Shown piece after piece: positions 13,401 through 27,158 of a stretch of DNA of 64,000 nt. Numbering within the stretch: position 1 is the first letter of the stretch; each line of letters opens with the position of its first letter. The notes under the pieces were generated by a model. That model worked only from the letters and a program-made list of their open reading frames with translations. It was not told where the DNA came from and searched no databases. Source of the DNA: Monosporascus cannonballus (lineage: Eukaryota > Ascomycota > Sordariomycetes > Xylariales); assembly GCA_004154925.1 (NCBI GenBank), contig QJNS01000127.1:124001-188000 (forward strand), in the 5' to 3' direction. The position numbers and the translations under genes are program-made.

Positions 13401-15841
13401 TTTTACGCAAAAAAAAGTTTAAATAAATATTAAATAAAAAAAGGTATTTTAAAATATTAAGAATATAATTATTAACGAATTAATATTAATTATATACGAT
13501 TTAAACCGCCTTATTAAACTAAAAACCGATATTTCGAATTACGCATTAAACGTAATAATTAGATAACAAAATAATTAAAACAAATTATATCTTATTATAT
13601 TCTTTTCGTACAACTTAAAAAAACTAAATCTAATTACGATATTCTAAATAAGAAGTTTATGGCCATTATTATGGCATTTCGAAAATTTAAGCATTTTTTA
13701 AAAGGAAACTTATATTAAGTTAAAGGTTATACGGATTATTAAAATCTTACCCGATTTATTACGACCAGAGAACTTATAAAACGATAATTTTGTTATTTAA
13801 AAAAAATTAACGAATTTTGATTTCGTTATTATTTACAGGAAAAGCTTAGAAAACGGCAAAACAAATATCTTAAGCCAATAACCAAACCTCGAAAAGAAAT
13901 TAGTTAAAGTTAGTTATATAATTTTTAATACAATTACAAAAGGATATTTACGCTTACAAAAAATTACGACAATTCGAATAATATTTTTCAATATATATCA
14001 AAAAATTTAGTAATATAACGATAGTTTCCTAAAAAATTCAAAAACGGACAAAATACAAGTTTTAAAAAAATACTAACAGGATTTAATACGAAAAATATAC
14101 GAACATTAAGTATACGGATAACTAGAGATCCATAAAACTCTAAAACGATTTCGACGTATATATTCCTTTCTCAAAATAAAATTAACGGTACAGAAAATTA
14201 TATAATAATACGATATTTGCGTTAAAACGAAAGCTCGACGACATAAGTTATACGAAAAATTACAGTTATTACTAATCGTAAAACGACTATAATATTTAAT
14301 TATATTCAACTTTAATACCAAACTTCTTATATCAAAAAATCCAATTATAGAAATATATTATAATAGCACTTTCGTAATCGTTATTCGATTTACGAAATTT
14401 TCTTATTTTTTACAATATTACGAAAATATAAATGCCGAATAATTAATATAAATTTTTTAAAACATACTTTTAATATATATAAATTATTTATAAGAATTAT
14501 TTTAAATATAAGATTATTATTTGCATTTAAATTTTAGCAAGGCCTTATAATATAAATCGGTTTAAATTATAAGTAATTTAATGTTTTTAGATTATAAATA
14601 AATAAATAAATAAATAAAACGAACGAACTAAATTTTGGAAACTTATTTACAATATTACATTAAATATAAACAAAATAAATATGTAATAATAATTTAATTA
14701 ATATTAAAATAATCCTTATATTAAAAACAATTACGATAACCGCATCAAAAATAAAAATAAAACTAAAATTCGTACGAAATTAAAAAAATAAGTATTATAA
14801 TCAAAAAAACTTAAAAGGATTAACTTTCGAAAAAGGAGAAATTATTTTTTTATTTTAAAAAATATTTAAATAAAACGACATAATAAAAAACTCGATTTTA
14901 AATATATTGATTTATATAAAATTATTAAAGAAATCTCAGAAAATAATTATTATTTGAAACTCTTACTAAAAATTAAATTTTATTTAATTTTTAACGTTTT
15001 TTTATACGAATTAATAATAAATATAATTATGGTCTATACGATTCAAAACGATGTAAAAATAAAAAACGAATAAATATATAAAATAAAAAAACTTTTTGAT
15101 ATGCGGAAACAAAACGGATTTACCTAATATCTGATTAAATAAAAAAAGTACTCGGATTCCGAAAATATTTGAAAATCTGCCAAAAATCTTATTAGCGCTT
15201 AACGCCTATTAAAGAACTTTTACCAGCAATGCCGAGGTTAACGGGATTAAAGGTTCCTTAATTAATAAATAACCAGTTGGTAAATTCAAGGTTGGATTAA
15301 TCGAAAGGAGGTACGGCCTTTGCCGTTGTGGCCTTGGCGGTCTTTAATTCGGCCTATTTTTTTGACGTTTTAATTTATTTAACTCCTTTAGAGATCGAAG
15401 CTTACGGGATAACATACGTATTATGCGATTAGCCTATAATTTCTTTTATTTTCGAAACCGATAAATTTTGGCTTACGTTTATTCCGCTTTCTTTTTAACC
15501 ATTTCGAGTTCTGTTTTAACCTTTAAATAGTTGAAAACGAGCTTTTCGAACTGGGAAATGGAAAAACCGTTAACGTTATAAAAACCTTAATTCCGTGTCA
15601 TATATTCCTTACATTAAAAAAATCCGACGAAAAAGTACGACAAAATAATAAACCGTAACGAGCATAATACGAACATACAGACATATCCATAATCCGAAAG
15701 GTAATAAGTCTAAGCAAGTTATTCTGTTCTTTTGTTTTTCGGTTAATCGATTTTTCAATACGATCCGATATAATGGCAAAAAAAGACTTACGAAAAAGAA
15801 AAAAAAATCTTCGGAACGAAAATTGTAAAAAAAGAGGATCG
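10489..15841 (+). mobile_element. RIP-mutated Ty3/gypsy chromovirus, copy C internal region
   Basis: This internal region starts immediately after the LTR end at 10488. The sequence jumps from AAGCTTTTG (equivalent to 4127-4135 in copy B) to AAATAATAAACG (equivalent to about 4741), so about 600 bp of 5' gag is deleted. Protease, RT, RNase H, integrase and chromodomain (about 15105-15230) follow. The RT box at 13087-13098 still reads YLDD and is followed by IFIFS, the best-kept catalytic box of copies A to C. A segment of about 120 bp present in copy D near 34850-34970 is missing near 14680. Stops throughout show the copy is inactive. Confidence 0.88.
15297..15778 (-). pseudogene. Antisense frame between chromodomain and 3' LTR, copy C
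   Basis: The minus-strand frame runs from about 15778 (AIISDRIEKSINRKTKEQ) through an in-frame ATG at 15690 (MDMSVCSYY, FCRTFSSDF), then after a one-base deletion relative to copy D continues ISQFEKLVFNYLKVKTELEM, KKKAE, and MLSRKLRSLKELNKLKRQ. It ends with the stop whose complement is at 15297-15299, the same place as in copy D. All internal stops can be derived from Gln codons by RIP. The predicted product has about 130-160 residues, is basic and helical. No recognised domain. Confidence 0.55.
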
Positions 15842-15941
15842 TATTATGATCTAACAGGTTGCGGCCTTAGAAAACGATCGTAACAAGAAAATAACTAAGC
15901 CATATAGGTCAAGTTACGTAATAGCTTAACAAGATCGATCG
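15842..15941 (+). repeat. Chromovirus LTR after copy C, left part (interrupted)
   Basis: The 3' LTR of copy C begins TATTATGATCTAACAGG after a purine tract and reads GTTGCGGCCTTAGAAAACG like the copy D LTRs. It is cut at GATCGATCG (15933-15941) by the 10.9-kb element and resumes at 26831. Confidence 0.85.
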
Positions 15942-18900
15942 TTACCTCAGCTAGCTCAGGCCTCCCTGGCTCGTTTTCCCAATTTCTTTAAAGTCACTTA
16001 AGTATCGCTCCACAACGCTAAATATTAACTAATTAAAACCCAAATCCCCGTAACGAGCTAGCAAGGCCTAAATTATAATTACGTAAAAAGGGTTTCGTTT
16101 AATATATTTGCTTTTATAAAAAACCGAAAATCCGTAATAACTTAGTAACAAAATATTTTTTTATAAATATATATATATATATACCGTTATTACTGCCATA
16201 ATTTATTATTAATATTATTCTGGTCCTAATTAGAACCTATTTGCCATTTTTAAACCGTAACTTATATAATAATTGCAACTTAAGCTTATTACGTTATTAT
16301 CCCCTTTTTAAAAATACGATAAATCCGAATTTTCTTAATTTTATCAGATTACGCCTTTAAAATAAAATATGCGTATACGTATTTTATATTTTTAATATTA
16401 ATATAAAAAAATTTACGTACTATTTAAAAATTTTATTCTTAATTAGGTTTTTTATAACGATTTAAGCCGAATTATTAATTTGACCGTTCGGATTATTTAA
16501 TTAATTAACGTTTTTAAAAAAAATATGCGAAAAGTTATTAATATGTAAAAGTTAATAGGATTTTTTAATTTCGGCTAATTAGGATCCTGTTATACGCAAA
16601 TATTATAATATATTATACGAAAAATTTATAATATTTATAAAAAAGCTTAAATTTCGTCGTTTATCGGAAAAAATATTATTTAAAATTAAAATAATCCATA
16701 TTACTTTATATAAAAATCAATATTTTATAAAAAATATTTATTTTTAATTAATTTAAATTCTTAAATTAAATAATTATATATTTTAAGAAAGAATAATTAT
16801 TATATAATACGAAACGAAAAACGAAACGGTTTTGTAATAATAATAATAATTTAAATATTTATATATATTTTTTTTATAATTTTAATTATTATAATTAAAA
16901 TAATTTCCAAAATTAATGGTAATTATTTGCTTTATTTATTAAATAAGTCTCTACTATTCCTAAACCTATTACGGAATAATATTAATATATTAAAAAAATT
17001 AAATATTTACGAAAATTAGTATATGTTAAATAAAAATATAATTCGGTTAACGGAAAAATTTAAAATAACCGTATTAATTGCTTTATAATTATATAATTTT
17101 AATTAGGATAAATTATATTTTATAAATAAATAAAATAAAGTAATAATATATTTTAATATAATAATTTTAATATTTAAAACCATATTTATAATATAACGTT
17201 TTAATTTGATATTATTATGCAAAATATTATTATCGCTTTTATCCGTTATTATAATCGTATTTTTTAAAAAAATTAAAATAATTTATATTCCGGCCTAATT
17301 AATATTATAAAATAAAATAGTTTTATAAAACGTTATAATAATATTTAATATTATTTAATATTTTTTATTAATTCGTAATTAATATTATCCGGATTTTATT
17401 TTTTATTTTTATTAATGTTTTATAAACGTAATAAATAAAAGTTTTCCGGTTTTCTTAAATTAAAACATATTTTATATAATAAGTGCCGTTCGATTTTATT
17501 AAGTATAATTAATGAAAATAAAGGTATTCTCGACGGTACCTATAATATTTATTAAAAAATATTTTAAAGAATATATAAATTTCCAAAAAAAAATATTAAT
17601 TTTTGGAATATTTTTATTTTATTTATAAAATTTAGAAAATAATTAATTATATTTAGAAAATACAGATTAATTAAGCCGAAATAATTAATTTATATAATAA
17701 GAAATAATAATTTCTTTTTATTTTTATTTTATTTTATATATAAAAAAAGTTTTATTTATATTTATACGTATTTATTAAATTAATAATATAACCGCGACAT
17801 ATAAAATATAAATAATTATGGAAACGGATCGTTAATTTTTAAATAATATAACGTAATTATATTAAAAATTATCGAAATTTTACTTTTTTAAATTTTTCCT
17901 TTTTTATATACATAATATTCGCATATTTAGGTTATTTTTGCAAAAATTATATATTTAATACGAATTATTTATAACAAAAACGTTTAATATATATAAAGTT
18001 TTCCGGAATATCTTAGTCGAAATTTATTTTTCGAAAACCGAATTTATCAAATTTATAAAATATATATATTTCCCGTTAATTATTACCGAATTTGAATTTA
18101 TTACGCATAATATAATTTCTAAATATTTTTGTCGTACCGGATAAATAAAGGAAATATTATAAGATTTTAATTAAAATACATTAATAAATATGAATTTTTC
18201 CGACGAAAATCTTTTGTTATTATTTATTAATAATATATTACTTAATAATATAAATAATTTAACGAATAATTTATAAATATTATATTTTTTAATTCGGAAA
18301 TATAATTTATTTATATTATTTTTTAAGCAATATAAATTTATTTAAAACGTATTAAATAAGGCCTTTTTATCGGATAATTATAAAACCGGAAATATTTTTA
18401 ATACGGCTTATATTTTATAAAGCGATAATTTTTTTTACTTTATTAAAAATAATAACTAACCGTTAATCGATATCGTTTTTATCGATAAAAAATTTCGAAA
18501 TTATTATCGTTTTTTTTAAAAAACCCAAATTTATTTATATTTTTTATATATTATACGATATAACGATATTAATTATATTAAACGGTTAATATTAATATTA
18601 ATTTTTTAAAACCAATTAATTTATTTATAATAAAAAATATTTTATTTTGTTTAAATATTATATTTTATAATATTAAATTAAGTATTTATTAATTTAATTT
18701 TAATATTAAATCCGGTTCCGATAAAGTTTAAAGAAAAAATATAAAAAGTATTTAATCAAAAAGGCAAATATTATAATTTATAGCTTACTGGCGAATTTTG
18801 CCGGTTAAAAAATAATATATATAACGTTAATATTATTTTTTTCCGAAATTCGTTTTTAATTAGATATTATATATTTTTATAATACGAATTTTATGCCAAT

Positions 18901-21900
18901 TATGCTTTTTTGCGAAATAAGCGTTACGTTATTCGGGATTTTCGTAATAAAATCTTTAAGTACGTCCATTTTTTATTTCGGAATTTTTGGCTTATTAAAG
19001 GATATTTGTTTCGGATTAAAAAAGATAATTAAAATTTCGAAAATATTTTGGCCGTAAGCGTAAAATTATAGAAATTAAGTTTATCGATATTAATAATACC
19101 GTATTTATTATTAATAACATAAGTAAATTTAATTAACTGGATATAATAAAAAACGAAAATTAATTTGTAAATAATTTTAACGTAATTATTTAAAAAGTTT
19201 TTAATACCGAATTTATTAAAAATAATTTAGTTCCGAATAACCGTAATATTTTTATACGAAAAAAAATTATAATTTTATGGTATAAATTGTCGATAATTTA
19301 ATAAAGCATTTTAATTAAAGTAGTTAATTATTATTTTTATTATTATCAAATAAATAAAATAAGGATTTATCGGACGAAAACGAAATATTAATATAATTTT
19401 TTTATCTTTTTATTATTTAATAGTTTTTTATATATAATATAATATATATATTATAATGTTAATATTAATATAATTTTATTATTTACGTAATTTTAAGTAA
19501 TTAATTTCGAAATCGTTTTATATATTATTATAATTATTTAATTATTATATTAATATAATTTATTTATTTCGGGTAATAAAATTACGGACAAAAAATTAAT
19601 ATTTTATAATATAATACGCGGTATAATTATTAACGAAATTAATATAAGCAATTAAATTTATAATTTGCATAATTTTAAGTAATTATATTTTATTTGGATA
19701 TTTTATTTTTCGTAAAGTTATATAAAAATATTATATTATTTATAATTAAATATACCGCATAATTTCGGATTAATCCATATATTCCGTTTGTAATTAATTT
19801 ATTAATTAATGTTTTTATATATTTTTTGAGATTTCTTTTGTTTTATTTTTTTTACTTATTATTATAATTTATATATTAATAATTCTTTTTATATTTTCGG
19901 ATTCCAAAAGCTTATTTGTTTTAAGCGTAATATTTACGTTTAAATCTTTTTCGAAATTTTTATTTGGATTATATAATAATGCCGAATATTTAAGAATTAC
20001 GTATAAATTTTTTTCGCCGCGTTTTTATAAGTAATTTATATATTTATTACTTATATAATTTTATAAATTATAATAATTATAAAATAATTATATAATATAT
20101 ATTTCCTGGTTAAACGGTTTGATTTATAAAATTATAAAAATTTTTCGTATTATTTATATAATATCCGGTTTATATAATTTTTTCGTTAAATTACGAAAAC
20201 CGTAATTAATTAAAAATCCGTAATTAATTTAATAATTTAATAATTTATAAGGCCGGCATAATTTATTATAACGTAAATTTTATTTTGCCAATTATTATTA
20301 CGTAAAATATTTCGAATTATATTATTAATATTTAATATTTATTTAAATACCGTATTTTTTCGTAATAAAAATTTTTATTCGTAATATAAATTTTTCGTAA
20401 TATTATCGAATTTATAAATTTTTAATAATTATAAGATTTTTTTAATTAATATATATTCGTATTAATATTAAAATATAAAGTACTTTTTTTAATTTTCCGT
20501 TATATTAATATAACTTTATAATATATACTTAATATTTTGAATTAATTATATATAATATATATTTTTCGTAAAAAGTATTTTATATCTTAAAATAATTAAA
20601 TATTATTTAATTAATACGAAAATATTTTAATCAGGATTACGTCTTCGGTTTCGCCTTATCGTAAATTATGTTAATACTAATTCCGATTATTTTTTGATTA
20701 AGGATCTTATTATCTGCCTTTAAGGCTGTTTTTCGAAAATAAATTATTTTTATTTTAATATTTATTCCAATTGTTTTTTGGTCCGAAATTTTGTTATTTA
20801 TTTTTAAAGTTATTTTTAAAGGCAAATTATTTTTCGGGAATATTATTAGCAAATTTAATGTTTTTAACCAGGTAAATAAAGTATTATAAATTTATTCGAA
20901 ATATATTATTAAAAGTTATTACGGAAATTATTTTTATTATATCGGCAAAAAATTTAATTACTTTTTATAATATCGTAAAATATATAAAGATATATATTAT
21001 AATATAGATTTCGAATATTAAATAAAAAAGATTAATTAATACTTATTATATTATAAATAATATAATTTTATATATTAAAATATAACAAATATTTAAAATT
21101 GTAAGAAATTATAAGTAAGTAAATAATATTAATTATAAGATTTATATTTAATATATATTTAATTGGAAATAATTTTATAAATTATATTAAAAAGTTTATA
21201 AAAATATGTAAGTTTTATATAATTTGCATATAATTATTAAGGGCTTTCCTTATATATTAATATTTCGTTATAAAAAAAATAACCTTAATTTTTTTATTTA
21301 TATTTAATAATTTATAAAAATTTAATAATTTATATATATTTTAATTTTAATTATATATATTACGTTAAAACATTTTTATAATTTATTAATTATCCGGAAA
21401 CTTTATTCGTATATTATAAATCCTTATATATTTTTTATTAATATTAATAATATATTTGGTAATTATTTAATATATAAACTTTATTTTATTTATTATATTT
21501 TATATTTTTTATTTATATTTTTAATTTTAATTAAGCCGCATTTATATTAATAAGTTTATAATATTATTAAGTTTTTGAATTATAATTATTTATATATATA
21601 TGCTTAATATTATATAATTATGATAATAATAGTATTATTATTTAATAAAATAAAATACGGTAATTATATTCGGAAAATATATAATAATTTAACAAAAAAT
21701 TAAAATATATATAAAAATCGTAACGACGTTAAATTAACTTTTATTACGAATTATATTAATTACGGCGTTATTTTCCGCATTTTATTTTTTATTATACATA
21801 TTATTTTTCTAAATTTAGTCCTATTTTACAAAATAAGCCTTTTTTAAGTTAAACGATTATTTGACAAAATCTTAATATTATAAAGTTTTTATAAGGTAAA

Positions 21901-24900
21901 TTTTATTATTATATGTTAAAAAACGTAAATTATTTATTATATATATATATTAATACATATTTTATTTATAATAATTTCAAAATAAAATTTAAATAAATAT
22001 TCCGAAATTTTGATTATATATATATATAATTTATAAAAAAATAAAAAAAAATATATTTATATATTTTAATCATTTTTAAACCTTATTTTTATTAAATCTC
22101 GAAAAAAGTATTAAATAATATATAATATTATTTGTTTTTTATTTTTATATTAAAATATAATAATAAAATTATTGATATAAATAATATAAATTATTTAATA
22201 ATATGTTTTTAAAATTACAAAATAAACGTTATTTATATTATAAATTTAACCGGCGTATATTTTTTAAAAAATCGTATAATTCGGCCTATTAGCCGTTTTC
22301 GAGAATTTATAACCTATAATAATTCGCATAATATAAATAATATTAAGGATATAATAATTTTATAATTTCGATTAAAAAAATATAAAATCGCGATATATTT
22401 TATAGTATATATTATATAAACGTTATTTTCATAATATTAAACGAAAATAAATCCGTAATTATATATAATTAGCTACCGAATAAATAACCTTATATAAAAA
22501 TTAGATTTTTAGGTACCGCGGCATATTCGGTACTAATGCTACGGATTTCGGCGGTTACCCGGAATATCCGATTGTTATTATATTTATATAGGATTTTGAT
22601 ATAAAGGAATTCTTAAAATTAATCGAGGACCTAGTTACGCCGATAAAGAGAAAACGCGGTAAAAGAAAAAAAGCTAAATCCGGCTATTAACCTTTATTAA
22701 AGGAATTAAAAACCTTTAATTCGAAAAAACATAATTATTAAAATTTTATATAAAATAATAATAAGGTATACGGGCAATTTAGAAAAATATTAATTAAAAT
22801 CGGATGCCGATAGATATTAATTTTAATTATAGGAAAATAAGGTTATAAAACGTAATTAATAAATATTTATTATAAATCCGGAATTTTAAATATTTCGAAT
22901 TAATATTTAAAAAAATAAATGCCGGAATAATTATATTAATAGCGAAAAAAATACCTTTTTTAATATTGGCGAAAAATTATCTATATTATTTATTTACCTA
23001 TATAATCGATTTTTGATCTTAATTATTTAATCCGAACCAAAATATTTCAAGGATTAAAAAAAATAAAAATATTTTAAAAATTAATATAATAAATTTAAAA
23101 AAAAAACCGGAAAATAAAATTTAAAATTTTTTAGTTTAACGCTATAAATTAAAGGCTATAACTTAAAAAAATTATAATTCGAATTATATAATATAAAAGT
23201 TTATTAAATTTTTTGCTTAAAAAGATTTATTATATATTTATTACGATATATAATTAATCCGGATCAAGACGAATTAATATTACGTATAAAATTTAATAAA
23301 TTAAAAATTAATAAAAACTATTAATTTAATAAATAATTAATATATTAATAATTTTAATTAATATTATGTAAATATTTATAATTATTACGTTTATAACCCT
23401 AACGTTATATTAATATTAATTTTTTTTTATTAGTAGCCTTAATTAAAACCGGCAAAACTTTATTTTTTATTTTTAACTTATTATCGTAATTATTTTTTAA
23501 TTTGTTATTAATATTATTATTTAATAAATACCGTTTATTTTTAATATGTAATTTTTTAATTTTAATAAGAATTATTATTTCGATTTTCTTTTCCGATATA
23601 TTATTTATAATATCGGGCTGCGAATTATTATGTTTTAGCGATGCCGGCGATTCCGGTAACGATATAAAAGCAAATAAATTATGCGAATATAAATACGGTA
23701 ACGAAAACGGGCCTAGGAAATTAAAAATATTCGGGAATAATAAGTTTTGCTTTAACATTATAAATAAAAAAACGAAATAAATTTTTAATTAAAACTATTT
23801 AATATATTGCAAATTACGTATATAAATATAGGCGTTATTATAATCGAAATTGCGATTCCAAATCGTAAAAACGTATAAATTATATATCGGTTTAATATTT
23901 AAGTTAGTAGCATTACCGTTAAACCGTTAATTATTAATTTAAACTAAACAACCATATATAATATATTTTAATTAAAATAAAGTATAATTTAAAGTAATCT
24001 TATAATTTTTTTAATATTTGTTAAATTTATAACGTAATAATAATCCGTAATTTATATAAATTGGTTTAAGGTATAAGATATAATACCGTTATTTCTAATT
24101 AAGCGAATTCCGCTATTTGCGGAAAATTATTTATATTTTTTATAAAATTAAAAATATAACTTTTTCGTATCTTATATATAACGCAAAAAATAAGCAATTT
24201 TTTAAAATATTTTAATATTATTATTTATCGAAACCAGGAATTATTATAATTATTTTAATTATATTTTAAATTAAATATAAATCTTTAATTTCGTTTAATT
24301 TATTCGGAAATTTATTAAATAAAAACCGTTTAAATTTAATAAAAATAAATATTTATTTTGCTTTTTTACCGTTAAACGGAAATAACCGCGCAAAAAATAA
24401 TTTGTTCGTCCGTTAATTATATTAGGATTTTATTATTTTTTAAATAATTGCCTTTAACGAACCGGTTTTTGGTTATTTTTACGTAAATATTTTCGAATTT
24501 AAAGGTTTGGATATATAAAAGAAATTAAACGTATATATGTTATAATAAGGTCCAGCCGGAATTAAATTATTACGGTTTCTTTTTTAGCATAATAACTTTA
24601 TTTTTTTAGATATATTAAAATTATTTTACGTATATATTTGCCGTTAAATAACGCGTATTATTAAGGCCTTATTTTTATTTGATATTATAAATTAAAATTA
24701 CTTTATTTCGGAAATTTACGAATAATATTTTGGCCGGCCGAAAGTTAAAATTAAAATTTAATAATTATTTTATTTTAATTGAAATTATTTACGATAAATT
24801 ACGTATCGTCTTTTTCATTATCCGAATCCGTTATATCCTTTTTTATTATAATTTTTATGTTTTTATATATAATACGGTTTTTAAGTTACCGGGCCTGGAT

Positions 24901-26830
24901 TATTTTCGTTATTTTAGTTTTTTTAAAATAAATCACTTAGTTTTATATTTATGAAACGTTTAATAAGGTACAAATAATATAATTTGCTTATAATTAATTA
25001 TATTTAATTACTTATAATTACGAATTATTCGATTAAATTATTGCCATAAATCCTTAATCGAAAAGTTTTACGGTATATCTTATTATATTATTCGATTAAT
25101 ATCCGGGATATTTATATTTAATTTAAAAACGAAAATAAATACGATAATACGGATAAAATTATTTAATTATTTTAAGGTATTATATATACGAATTTGGTTT
25201 CCGTAAAATATTTTGAAATTATAAAATTTAATAATTGTTTTATAACTTTTAACGAATACCCTTAATTTATTATAATTTTAATTAAATAATTACGGATATT
25301 TATAGTTTTTACCTTATTATTAATATAAATAATTATTTTAATAATAAAACGTAAGTTATTAAATTAAATTAAAAAAATATTACTTAATGGCCCGGATATA
25401 TTAATTATTAAAATATTTAAGTACTTTTAATTTAAACGTTACCTTTTAGATATAACGAAATTAATTATATTAATTTCGAGATAATTAATATTAAAATGTC
25501 GGATTTTCGCTTTATGGCCATATTTAATTAGGCCGCCGATTTAACGAAAACCGCCATATTTCGTAATTTTTTATAGTATTAATAATAATTATTATATATG
25601 TAAATTAATATATATAAGTAAGGAAAATAAAATATAAATTACAGATATTAATATATTTAAGCCGGAAATCTTTTTATTTTAATAATAAATATATTTCGTT
25701 AATAATAACCAAATTATATTATCGTTTGAAAATAAAATTTAATATAATAATTTGGAATTAGTAATTCGATATTTATTCAAAATTAATAATAATATGGTTA
25801 TATTATTTAACAGTTATATAATCCAATATTTTTAAATTAGGTTTTTTCGTATTTGCAAATATTAAAATAAAAGCAAAATATAGAATTATTAATATAAAAA
25901 TTCGTTATTTATTTGCCAGCTTAATTAATAATATAATTTGAATAATAATTAAATCGGTTATTAACGAAAAAATTTAAATAATTAAGGATTTTTTAAAGCT
26001 TATTTTAATAACGAAAAAAATATTAAGTATTCCGAAAACCAAATAATATATCGTATCGATTTGTTTTTTCCGTAAAATACGGCCTTACCTGCCAAATATG
26101 GTACCTAATATAAGGCGAATAAACCGACGGCGCAAAGTTTTTATAAAGTTATCGGCCGTATATATAATATTAGTATATAGGTTAATTATATTTGTATTAA
26201 TAAGAAACCGATAAAAATAAACGTTTTATTTTGGAAAATTAAATACTTAAAAATTTAAAATATTTATTTCAAATTTTTAAATATATTACCTATATTTAAT
26301 TAATTAAGAAAAAAATATATTTCGAAAATTATTATAAGCGATTTTAAACCTTATATATTATTATTTTGATTTATAAGGTTATATTATTATTATGCTGGTT
26401 TAAAAAAGATAAAAGGTTATAATATATATTAATCGAGCTTTTAAGTTATTTTTTTATTATAATAATTTTTATTTTGTATTAATTAAAATTATTATTATAT
26501 TATGAAATAATGATTTTAATTTTATATTAAATTATATAAATTAAAACGTTAAGAATTTCGTAATTAACATATATTATCAAAGTTAATATTAATAATTTCT
26601 GTAAATTTGTATAAAAGCGTATTAAACGGAACGAAAAAATTACAATTTGCTATCAGGCCTTATTTTGAAGGTTTTGTTATTTTTGTAAGTATTATTCTTA
26701 AAGGAATTTAGCTGATACATTAAACCCCTAACAGATATTTCTTGATCAAAAGCTATAACTGTGGCTACGGCTACTACGTCGCAGGCGCAGCCACAACCTC
26801 CAAAATGGGTTCCTGATCAAAATGAGGTAA
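15942..26830. mobile_element. 10.9-kb RIP-mutated element with terminal inverted repeats and 8-bp target duplication
   Basis: The left end TTACCTCAGCTAGCTCAGG and the complement of the right end, TTACCTCATTTTGATCAGG, form imperfect inverted repeats. The element is flanked by ATCGATCG (15934-15941) and ATCGATGG (26831-26838), an 8-bp target duplication with one mismatch. The empty site (GATCGATCGTAAAG) is seen in the copy D LTRs. The interior is almost pure A/T plus CpG, the heaviest RIP in the window, while the outer 100-190 bp keep normal composition. No transposase could be identified. Readable traces include a plus-strand frame at about 22,520-22,740 ending in a basic KRKRGKRKKAK segment, open frames on both strands at 23,405-23,780, and an 84-bp duplication at 20,671. 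An 8-bp duplication fits hAT or Mutator-like DNA transposons, but the superfamily is not established. Confidence 0.75.
20671..20838 (-). repeat. Two 84-bp tandem units inside the 10.9-kb element
   Basis: TTAATACTAATTCCGATTAT at 20671 recurs as TTAATATTTATTCCAATTGT at 20755, and similarity continues for about 80 bp. The period of 84 is a multiple of three. A minus-strand frame at 20637-20852 carries the unit as a repeat of about 28 residues (NKISDQKTIGINI versus NKILNQKIIGISI), which suggests a repeated protein segment before mutation. Confidence 0.5.
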
Positions 26831-27158
26831 ATCGATGGTAAAGCTCGTAAAGCCAGGCTCGATAAGATTAATCGGAAAACCTATAAAGCCAAATTCGATA
26901 AAATCGATCGTAAAACCCGTAAAACCGAGGTTTGTTAAAATCGGAAAATTAAATATAATATATTTATTATATTTATAACTTAAATATGTTTAATTTATAA
27001 TATTTATTAATATTAATCGTTTATATTACGATTTTTATATTTTTAATACTAAGAAATATAATTAAATTATTTTATTGTTATAAAGTTTTATAATATTTCT
27101 GTTAACATAGACCCGTACGATTAAGGTTTAATAATTGGTTAAACCCTTAGCCGTCACA
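26831..27158 (+). repeat. Chromovirus LTR after copy C, right part
   Basis: This continues the LTR broken at 15941. It contains about three degenerate 36-bp units (AAAGCCAGGCTCGATAAGAT and relatives) also seen in copy D LTRs, then AT-rich sequence, and ends TAGCCGTCACA at 27158, the normal LTR terminus. It is the right boundary of the tandem chromovirus array. Confidence 0.85.

Noticed and set aside
15942..26830. Starship-type element, because the left end starts TTAC followed by seven bases and A
   Set aside because: The right end is an inverted, not direct, copy; the target duplication is 8 bp; and no captain tyrosine recombinase could be recognised. The TTAC match alone is weak.
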